A stretch of DNA of 64,000 nucleotides, taken from G965215045 sp965215045 (GTDB lineage: Bacteria > Pseudomonadota > Gammaproteobacteria > JABABF01). Of this stretch, positions 54,999-64,000 are shown piece after piece. Both the position numbers and the translations under genes were made by a program. The notes below the pieces were generated by a model that made no database searches, was not told where the DNA came from, and saw nothing but the letters and a program-made list of their open reading frames with translations. The DNA lies in the NCBI GenBank assembly GCA_965215045.1, contig OZ244031.1, positions 1,488,001 to 1,552,000 of the forward strand, written 5' to 3'. Position 1 is the first letter of the stretch. Every line of letters begins with the position of its first letter.

Positions 54999-55427
54999 AT
55001 GATTCCCCGCATCACGCATATTGCACTGCATGTGAGCAGGCTGCAGGAGTGCATCGACTTTTACCAGCGCTTCTGCGGGATGCAGATTGTCCACCGGCGC
55101 AGTGCCGGCGAGCAGGGCATCGTCTGGCTCGCCGAGCCGGGCCGCGAACAGGAATTCATTTTCGTGCTCATGAGCGGCGGCAGGGACCTGCAACTGCCCG
55201 ACAACGACTACCGGCACTTCGGCTTCGCCCTGGAGAGCCGGGAGGCGGTCGACCGCATCGCCGCCCGGGGGCGGGAGGCGGATTGCCTGGTCTGGGAGCC
55301 GCGCGATGAGCCGTTCCCGGTCGGCTATTACTGCGGGCTGCGCGACCCGAACGGCAACTACGTGGAATTCAGTTACGGGCAGCCCCTGGGGCCGGGCGCC
55401 GCCGCACTGGGTGAGCCCGCGGATTGA
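54999..55427 (+). CDS. VOC-family protein (glyoxalase-like)
   Basis: 142 residues, one VOC unit pair. ITHIALHVSRLQECIDFYQRF carries the first metal His, DYRHFGFALESREAV the second, and GLRDPNGNYVEFSYGQP the Glu, so a metal site like glyoxalase I or fosfomycin-resistance-type enzymes is intact. It lies divergent to the aminotransferase and 118 bases before a SnoaL-like gene. Substrate unknown. Confidence 0.82.
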   Translation: MIPRITHIALHVSRLQECIDFYQRFCGMQIVHRRSAGEQGIVWLAEPGREQEFIFVLMSGGRDLQLPDNDYRHFGFALESREAVDRIAARGREADCLVWEPRDEPFPVGYYCGLRDPNGNYVEFSYGQPLGPGAAALGEPAD

Positions 55428-55545
55428 AAAACGCCGCGGTTCTGCGGGCGCCCCCCGGCCGTTGGCGCACTCCCGCCGCCCGCTCCCGTTGCCGGTGCGC
55501 CCTGTGGCGGGGGTGTTGTATAGTGTTGCAAACCGGGCACCCCAG

Positions 55546-55977
55546 ATGACGACTGCCAAAGAAAAACAGAACCGGCAACTCGCCATGGATTTTTTTGCGG
55601 CACTGAGCCGGGGCGATGTCGCCGCCGTGGTGGAGGCCTATGCCGAGGACGGCAGTTGCTGGACTTCGGGCAACACGCTGATTTCCGGCACCTTGAACCG
55701 GGAGCAGATCCAAGAAGGCGCCGCGGCGGTTTTCGAAGCGTTCCCCGAGGGCCTGGAGTTCACCGTGCACGGGCTCACCGTCGAGGGCGAGCGGGTGGCG
55801 GTGGAAGCCGAGTCCAAGGGCCGTCACGTCTCCGGGCGTATTTACAACAATCTCTATCATTTCCTGCTGGAGTTCCGCGACGGCAAGCTGCTGCGCCTGA
55901 AGGAGTACATGGACACCGAGATGGTGACCGATGTAATCTGCGGCGGACAGCGCCCGCAGCCCCGGCAGGATGCTTGA
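55546..55977 (+). CDS. SnoaL-like (NTF2-fold) protein
   Basis: 143 residues from ATG 55546. LAMDFFAALSRGDVAAVVEAYAEDGSCWTSG is the cone-forming helix and first strands of the NTF2/SnoaL fold, and GRIYNNLYHFLLEFRDGKLLRLKEYMDTE the closing sheet. Such proteins act as isomerases, hydratases or ketosteroid isomerase-like enzymes. It is 11 bases upstream of the LLM gene, suggesting they are co-transcribed. A TATAGT box near 55519 is a possible -10. Confidence 0.85.
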   Translation: MTTAKEKQNRQLAMDFFAALSRGDVAAVVEAYAEDGSCWTSGNTLISGTLNREQIQEGAAAVFEAFPEGLEFTVHGLTVEGERVAVEAESKGRHVSGRIYNNLYHFLLEFRDGKLLRLKEYMDTEMVTDVICGGQRPQPRQDA

Positions 55978-55988
55978 GGAACAAAAAC

Positions 55989-56891
55989 ATGGGCAAGAAA
56001 AACTACCAGACCTGCATCGGCATGTTCGGGTTCCAGGATCTCTGCGGCGGTGATTCCGCACGCATGGTCGAAATGGCGCAGATGGCCGATGCGGCCGGCA
56101 TCGAGCAGATGAACTTCACCGATCACGTGATCATGAGCGAGAACACGGGCAAGTATCCCTTCGGGGATTTCCCGGTGCCGCCGTCCTATCCCTGGTTTGA
56201 GCCGATGGTGATGATGTCGGCGATGGCGGGGGCGACGCGCCGCATCCGTCTCGCCACCGGCGTGCTGATCGCCCCGCTGCGCCCGGCGGCACTGCTGGCC
56301 AAGATGGCGGCGACCCTGGACGTGGTGTCCGGCGGCCGCCTGGACCTGGGCATCGGCGTGGGCTGGCAGAGCGAGGAATACGAGGCCTGTGGTTACTCGT
56401 ACGAGGAATGCTGGGAGATGCTGGATGAACATGTGCGCTTGATGCACATGCTCTGGAGCGAGGCACCGGTCAGTTTTTCTTCGCAGAAACTGCAGGTGGA
56501 GCGTCTTTACAGCCTGCCGCATCCGCTGCAGGAGGGCGGGGTGCCGCTCTGGTACGGGGTGCGTCCCACCCCGGAGAACGCCAAACGGATCGCCGAGTTC
56601 GGCCAGGGCTGGGTGCCGATCCGCAACACGCCGCAGGCGATCGGCGAGGGCGTGGGCGTGATCCGCGAGGCCTTTAGCGCGGCGGGCCGGGACCCGGACA
56701 CCCTGCGGGTGCGGGTGGTGGTGCCGCCGGAGATGGATGCGGAGGGCCGGCCGGACATCGACCGGGCACTCGGCGAGCACGTGGGCCCCCTGCTGGAGGC
56801 GGGGGCGACGCACCTGGAATTCATGACGTCGATCTACGTGCACGAGTTCCAGGGGCTGGGGCCGTTTTTTGAGAAACTGGCGCAGGCCTGA
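55989..56891 (+). CDS. LLM-class F420/FMN-dependent oxidoreductase
   Basis: 300 residues from ATG 55989. It has MADAAGIEQMNFTDHVIM, RRIRLATGVLIAPLRPAALLAKMAATLDVVSGGRLDLGIGVGW, and EHVRLMHMLWSE, the standard luciferase-like barrel elements with the LDVVSGGR cofactor strand. Coupled with the SnoaL-like gene. Probably acts on a ketone or carbonyl; the reaction is unknown. Confidence 0.87.
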   Translation: MGKKNYQTCIGMFGFQDLCGGDSARMVEMAQMADAAGIEQMNFTDHVIMSENTGKYPFGDFPVPPSYPWFEPMVMMSAMAGATRRIRLATGVLIAPLRPAALLAKMAATLDVVSGGRLDLGIGVGWQSEEYEACGYSYEECWEMLDEHVRLMHMLWSEAPVSFSSQKLQVERLYSLPHPLQEGGVPLWYGVRPTPENAKRIAEFGQGWVPIRNTPQAIGEGVGVIREAFSAAGRDPDTLRVRVVVPPEMDAEGRPDIDRALGEHVGPLLEAGATHLEFMTSIYVHEFQGLGPFFEKLAQA

Positions 56892-56999
56892 GGGAGGGCG
56901 CCGGTTCTTGCCGCGGGGCGTTTTCTTCGCGAGACATTTTCAGGTGGGGAGAACTGCGGCAATTTTCTCCCCATCCCGGACACCGGGAGTCGCTGTGCG

Positions 57000-59253
<2,254 letters not shown>

Positions 59254-59323
59254 CTGCCACCGGACTCGGGGTGGGGCAGGGGTTGCCCTTGGTCTCGAGA
59301 CCTCCCGCCCGCCGACCGACCCC

Positions 59324-62268
59324 TTAGGAAAGCGTCTGAATCCGGGTGCTCTTGCCCCCGTGCACCGTCGGCTCTGCACACCACTTTTTGCGCAGCAGGG
59401 CCAGCGGTTCCAGGAGACTCTCCGGGTACCCCAAGAGCTCGACCAGCACGGCCGCATCCAGGGCCTGGCGGGTCTCATCCCGGTAGGCTTCGTTGGCGGG
59501 CAGGAAGTCCCGGGTCTTGAAGTCCCTGAAAATCTTTGCGGCCCGTTTGCGCTGCTCTGCGTTCAGCTTGCGCGTATCCAGCACCGGCAGCTCCGGTAAG
59601 CGGCTGATGGTCAGGATGGTGCGCCCGGGCTGCTGGGTGCTGCCCGTCCACCAGAAGAGCAGCAGACCCAAAGTGGTGTTCGCCCACAGTACCATGGCCT
59701 GCTCATCTGCCAATGAATCCATCTTGAAGTTCGGCCAGGCGCGGCCGCCGATACAGACCTCAGGCGTCAGGCAGGCCGCCAGGGAACTCGAAGCCAGTCC
59801 GAAGTCCAGGTTGAAGTGCAGGCGCGTGGCGGTCTCCCACACCCGGCCTGCATACACCTCCATACCTTCCCGCACAACGCCCTCGGAGTCCGGCTGAACG
59901 ACCAGCCGGCGCTCCTTGTCTGCCTGGTGATTCCACAGGCAGGGGTAGGTCGGCTGCCCCTGGATATCCTCGATATCGAACGGCCCCAGGTAGTTACCCT
60001 CTGCGGTCTTGCCCTTGATAACCCTGTGAACCAGACCCCGGGTACCGAGCACATCCAGCCTGGCGACCGGGATAGACGCTGCCTTGCCCTGCACCCGGGG
60101 CAGTGCCAGCCGCCCGGCTTCCAGTGCTATTGCGGCCTCGACCAGGGACAGGTCGGCCACGGAGGCACACCCGCCCTGTGCCAGCTCCCCCTGCAGGATG
60201 GAGCCGCAGTGTACCTTCCCCAGTTTCAGGGTTTTCCCCCTGCTGGAGCTGATCTCCCTGGCGAGGGCGGCCCCCTCCATAAGGGTTGCCGGGCGCCGGG
60301 CCAGGGAGACCCAGCGGGCTTTCGCCGGCTGTGCACGGTGCGGGTGCCCTTCCTTGCGCTTGCGCGCGAGGACCAGCACCTCGGCCAAGTTGGTATCGGC
60401 GGAGAAGGCCCGGTCCTCGCGCTTTTTCGCTCGCAATCGAAAGGATGCGGAGCTCCGTGTACTTGCGCCCCAGCAGGGCGCGCGCACCCGCCCAGGCCCC
60501 TCCCTGGGCGAAGGTCAGGGGCAGTACCAGGGCGAGCACGCCCCCGGGGCGCAGCTTTGCGTCCGCCAGGTCGAGGAAGTTCGAAGCCAGACCCGCGTAA
60601 CCGTTCCCGGCCGGGGCTTCCAGCTTCCTGCGCAGGCTCGCCAGGCACTCGGCCATCGCGCGCTGCTCCTGTTCGCTGGTCTGAAAGCCCGCAAAGGACG
60701 GCACCGGAACCGTGGAGATTGCATGATTGGTGGGGCGCGTAAACGGCGGGTTCATGATCACCAGGTCCAAGGACTCGTGCCGCAGCGCAAATTGCTTCGA
60801 GCGCAACTCTTCTTGCGACAGTGCCGCTGCGCGCCCGGTACCGGAGACCGCCAGGATCTCAGGCGTATGGCCGAACAGATCCATTCCGCGCTGGCTGTCG
60901 AGCAGGTCGAGTGCGCCGATGCACGGGCGCTTGACACCGGCCACGAGCTCATACCCGTAGGGCAGCGTATACACCTTCGTGTCGCGAAAGATCCGGGTCG
61001 GGTGCAGGGAGGAGAGCATGGAGGTCGTAAGGTGCGTGGCGGACGGCATGATGTCTGCCGCGATCAGCGCCTCCGCCATCATGTCCGCATGCAGGTCCGC
61101 GTCATTTTTGCCCGTGCGCCGGTAGCGTGCCATCACGGCCTGGTAGGCGGCCGCCAGCAGCGTTCCGGTGCCGCACGCCAGGTCGGCGATGCGCAGGGCC
61201 TTGACTTGCCGGGCGTCCCCCCAGTCGAGCTCCAGGGCATCTACCGCCAGCTCGGCGAGCAGGGTGGCCGAGGGTGGCAGCGTATAGAAGGTCGCCAGGA
61301 ACTTGCGATCCATGATCAGCTTCTGGAACATCCGCCCGTACAAATCATGGGAGCGGGTGACACCTGAGATCGCCAGCTGGGGGGCAACTTTGGCCAGCTG
61401 TTCCAGGATCGCAGAGGCCGGTGCTGCCTTGATGGCCTTCAGGATACTCCGGGCGATATCAAAGATCGGCCAGTAGTTGATCTTCTCCAGGATATGCTCC
61501 CACTCCTGGATAACTTCTCCTTTCAGAAAGTTCCCGGTGGGCCCGCATAGTTCCTCGATGGGTCGTACACGAACCTTCCCCCCCCCCCCCCCCCCGATCG
61601 CCCAGATCCTGCTCGGCAATCATCTCCTGGAAGGTCAGCGCATTTGCCAGGATCGCCATTGCCATCCGGGAGGTCTGCTCCCCGTCTACCTGGTACAGGG
61701 TTGCGGCGATGCGCTCGTTGGTGGCCTCGGGCTCCTGCCGAATCCGTCCGGCAGCCGCGCGCACCCCGTTTTCCAGAACCTTCAGGGCCGCCGTAACCTG
61801 CTTGGAAGACGCGCCAGTGTGTTCCAGCATGCCCGCCAGCCCGTCCAGGTCGACCTTCAGCCAGCCTTCTGCCGGCCAGCGTTCCCAGCTCGCCGGGTCT
61901 TCCTCACCGGTCCACAGGCAGCACTTGTAGCGCGCCGCCGCAAGATGTTCGGGCAGCTCTGCCTGACTCTTGCGCGCCAGCTCTGCAGGCAAGCGCACCG
62001 CGATCACCTGGTGGATCGACTGGCCGGTGTCCTTCAGTACCTTGCCCAGGCGACTTTGGGCATCTTTCTCAACGCCCGGGGCCGGGGAGAACTCGGTCTC
62101 CAGCACCAGCGGTGCAGCACTGCCGGTCAACAGAATATCCGGACGCTTGCCCTGGCTGTCTCGCAGCACGCCCGTGCGCTCAGCGGCGACTTGCCAGTCC
62201 GGGTGCTTGCCTTGCAAGGCCGCGGCCAGTTGACCGTTCAGCACGGCTTCGTTGGTTTTAGCAGTCAA
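59324..62268 (-). CDS. Type IIG/IIL-like restriction-modification protein, phase-variable, with two frameshifts
   Basis: A single-chain restriction-modification protein of about 980 residues once two frame errors are corrected. From TTG 62268: a nuclease-like N-terminus (GKRPDILLTGSAAPLVLETE, a PD-(D/E)xK-like strand with Glu in place of the usual Lys), then a helical spacer; then an N6-adenine methylase with SAM motif IADLACGTGTLL and catalytic NPPF (in LVIMNPPFTRPTNHA), then a target-recognition and C-terminal region (YLGPFDIEDIQGQPTYPCLW). An 18-G tract (61578-61595 on plus C) lies between the two first domains and is OFF by one (ON at 17 or 20). A second break lies in a 5-base A run (60423-60427, T on plus), correct with 4. 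Confidence 0.82.
61578..61595 (-). repeat. Poly-G tract (18 G on the minus strand) in the restriction-modification gene
   Basis: Eighteen C on the plus strand between ACCTT and GATCGCC. The reading frame is continuous when the length is 2 modulo 3 (17 or 20). At the given length translation stops after a further 40 residues (at 61459). Confidence 0.93.
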
Positions 62269-62420
62269 GGGAAAAACAGGAGGTTGCGAGGATTACCTGG
62301 TGTGGAACCAGGTTGGAAAACGGTGTACTGCGGTTGCGGGTGTCCTGGTGGAACACCGACAGCGAGGTGCGCTGGGCGGGGCCCAACCGGCAGTCCCCAG
62401 GTGTGACCCGGTGCATCTTC

Positions 62421-63806
62421 TCAGTTGGCATCGAAGCCGGCGGCGCGACCAAAGGCGCGCCCGCGCTCTGCGAAGTCCGCGAATTGCCCGTAACTGGGAG
62501 CGGCCGGGGACAGCAGGATGACACCGCCGGCCGGGGTGTGCTGCCGGGCGAGTGCCAGTGCTTCCTCCAGCGTGCCGCCCTGCAGCAGGTGCCAGGCACC
62601 GCCGCCTTCCTCTCTCCAGTCCCGCAGGGTCGCGAAAATTTCTGCGCCGTTGTCGCCCATGGTGATCGCCGTGCATTCCGGGAACGCATCCAGGGTGCGG
62701 GCGAATGCCCGGTACGACTGGGTGTGGCGGCTGCCCCCCAGCAGCACGCTGATGTCGCCCCCGTAGCATCGCCGGCAGTGATGCAGGGCCGCTGCGGCGG
62801 CTTCCGGCACGGTGGCGATGCTGTCGTCGATGTAGGCCACGCCCGCGCGCCGTCCCAGGAACTGCAGGCGGTGGGGCAATCCCGGGTAGTCTTCCATGGC
62901 GGCGAAGGCGCGCCGGCAGTCGCCGTCCAGGGCTTCGACCGCACTGAGCACGGCGCAGACATTGTCCAGGTTGTGCGAATCGCCCAGCCGTTCGCCGGGC
63001 GGTGCCCCCCAGCGTTCTCCGGCATGAAAGATGGCCCCGTCCCGCGCATCAAAGCCGGACTCTGTGCGGTACCAGTCGGCATGCGGCCACTGCGCACAGA
63101 GACGGCGGGTGTTGGGGTCGGCGCGGTTGAGCAATACCTTTTGCGCACTGCCGGGGGCGAACAGCCGCAGCTTGTCCCGGTAGTACTGTTCCGTGCTGCC
63201 GTGCCAGTCGATGTGCGCCGGGTACAGGTTGCTGAGCACTCCGATGCGGGGCCGGGCCTCCAGGTCGGCGGCCTGGTGGCTGGAGAGTTCGGCGATGACC
63301 AGCCCTTCCTCTTCGACATTCACATCCAGCAGCGGAACGCCGATATTGCCGCCCAGCCGGGCCGGGACGCCCAGGCCTTGCAGGCAGTGATGCAGCAGGG
63401 CGGCGATGGTGCTTTTGCCCTTGGTGCCGCTGACGACGATGCAGCGTTCTGCGGCCCCGGGTTCGGCGAACCACAGGCGGGTGACGGAGCCCAGCTGCAG
63501 GGCCGGGTTTTGCCGGCGCGCCTGGGCGAGTTCCGGGCGATAGAGAGAGATGCCGGGCGATTTCAGCACCACTTCGCTCTGTGCCAGGGTGTCGGCGGTG
63601 TCGGCACCACTGCGAAATTGCAGTGTTGCATGGCATTGCAACAGGGCTGTGCGCCGCTCCTGCGGTAGCGGTGTGTCGGTGAGTATGGTGCAGGCCGTAT
63701 CGGGCACCAGGCGGTGAAAATGCCGCAGTGCGCTCTCGCCTTCGCGCCCGACGCCCCAGAACGTCAGCCGCCGTTCAGCCAGGTCCTGCAATCGCATCCA
63801 GGGCAC
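62421..63806 (-). CDS. murD: MurD-type UDP-MurNAc-L-Ala glutamate ligase (resembles MurD2)
   Basis: Adds glutamate to UDP-MurNAc-L-alanine in peptidoglycan synthesis. 461 residues: LTFWGVGREGESALRHF N-terminal Rossmann domain, ATP P-loop VVSGTKGKSTIAALL, GNIGVPLLDV, IAELSSHQAADLE, HIDWHGSTEQYYRDKLRLF, DSHNLDNVCAVL and the C-terminal domain YIDDSIATVPEAAAAAL. Several of these (WHGS, the DSI motif and FGRAAGFD end) resemble the L-glutamate-adding MurD2 of Xanthomonas, which works with an epimerase MurL. Whether it uses D- or L-Glu cannot be settled from sequence alone. An in-frame ATG at 63797 is an alternative start; it overlaps the upstream gene. Confidence 0.85.
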   Translation of the reverse strand: MPWMRLQDLAERRLTFWGVGREGESALRHFHRLVPDTACTILTDTPLPQERRTALLQCHATLQFRSGADTADTLAQSEVVLKSPGISLYRPELAQARRQNPALQLGSVTRLWFAEPGAAERCIVVSGTKGKSTIAALLHHCLQGLGVPARLGGNIGVPLLDVNVEEEGLVIAELSSHQAADLEARPRIGVLSNLYPAHIDWHGSTEQYYRDKLRLFAPGSAQKVLLNRADPNTRRLCAQWPHADWYRTESGFDARDGAIFHAGERWGAPPGERLGDSHNLDNVCAVLSAVEALDGDCRRAFAAMEDYPGLPHRLQFLGRRAGVAYIDDSIATVPEAAAAALHHCRRCYGGDISVLLGGSRHTQSYRAFARTLDAFPECTAITMGDNGAEIFATLRDWREEGGGAWHLLQGGTLEEALALARQHTPAGGVILLSPAAPSYGQFADFAERGRAFGRAAGFDAN

Positions 63807-64000
63807 CTCGGTAGGCGGGTGGCAGGAGCTCGGCGTTGTCGGAACCCAGGTACTCCCCGAGTTCTTCCCCGGGCGTGGACTCCGGTGCCTGTTCCACCTG
63901 CCGCAGCAGTTGTGCCAGTTGCGGATGTCCGCACCAGTCGGGATGTTGTGCCCAGCTGCGCAGTGCGGCGCGGCATTCGCCGACCGTGCCCACGCAGTCG
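63775..64000 (-). CDS. C-terminus of an unidentified gene (5' beyond window)
   Basis: The frame is open to the window edge and ends at 63775, overlapping the murD start by about 30 bases. The visible end, SWAQHPDWCGHPQLAQLLRQVEQ followed by an acidic TPGEELGEYLGSDNAELLPP, matches no family that I recognise. Overlap with murD implies an operon; MurL would be the natural neighbour of a MurD2-type enzyme, but the fragment is too short to test this. Confidence 0.5.
   Translation of the reverse strand, partial: DCVGTVGECRAALRSWAQHPDWCGHPQLAQLLRQVEQAPESTPGEELGEYLGSDNAELLPPAYRGALDAIAGPG

Overview
The window looks like the chromosome of a GC-rich gammaproteobacterium. The block miaA-hfq-hflX-hflK-hflC-hisZ-purA, the UbiH/UbiI flavin hydroxylases next to pepP, miaB, parE and a DUF1820 gene all have the usual gammaproteobacterial arrangement. 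Most of the sequence is very GC-rich with densely packed genes. Many acyl-CoA, VOC, luciferase-like and P450 genes suggest a free-living or host-associated marine heterotroph, but the species cannot be named from the sequence.

Layout. 1-7.7 kb: core block, with hfq present as two tandem, diverged genes. 7.8-9.8 kb: a two-gene Septu-like (PtuAB) defence module on the minus strand. 10.0-24.2 kb: one long minus-strand catabolic operon whose genes mostly overlap by 1-4 bases: P450, PPOX flavin/F420 protein, extradiol dioxygenase, VOC protein, two acyl-CoA dehydrogenases around a TetR gene, SDR, two enoyl-CoA hydratases, a giant 2-oxoacid:ferredoxin oxidoreductase, two MaoC-type dehydratases and a CaiB-type CoA transferase. 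24.4 kb: tRNA-Leu(CAG) followed by a 14-bp tandem repeat. 24.8-29.6 kb: an epoxide hydrolase, two tandem near-identical glycosyltransferases and a GC-rich 15-bp minisatellite that engulfs a fragment of a third glycosyltransferase copy.

29.6-41.2 kb is the most striking part: a Type III restriction-modification locus with three tandem mod paralogs and one res gene. Each mod carries a long poly-G tract (17, 24 and 23 G) between its methyltransferase domain and its C-terminal domain. As sequenced, all three are out of frame downstream of the tract. A fourth restriction-modification gene at 59.3-62.3 kb (Type IIG/IIL-like, minus strand) has an 18-G tract between its nuclease-like and methylase domains, and glycosyltransferase 1 has a 17-G tract, in frame. 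This gives five independent homopolymer switches in 64 kb, four in DNA methyltransferases and one in a probable surface-glycan gene. The simplest reading is a multi-switch phasevarion: slippage would change methylation specificity, restriction and surface glycans independently.

41.2-51.4 kb returns to housekeeping and general metabolism (pepP, ubiH, ubiI, a degenerate DUF429 gene, SDR, LLM oxidoreductase, aldehyde dehydrogenase, miaB). 51.6-53.0 kb is an AT-richer two-gene island ending in a PIN-domain nuclease (toxin-antitoxin-like). 53.2-59.3 kb: DUF1820, an aminotransferase, VOC, SnoaL-like and LLM proteins, and parE, which is frameshifted here and has a histone-H1-like Lys/Ala tail. The window ends with a MurD-type ligase (resembling MurD2) and the C-terminus of an unidentified gene.
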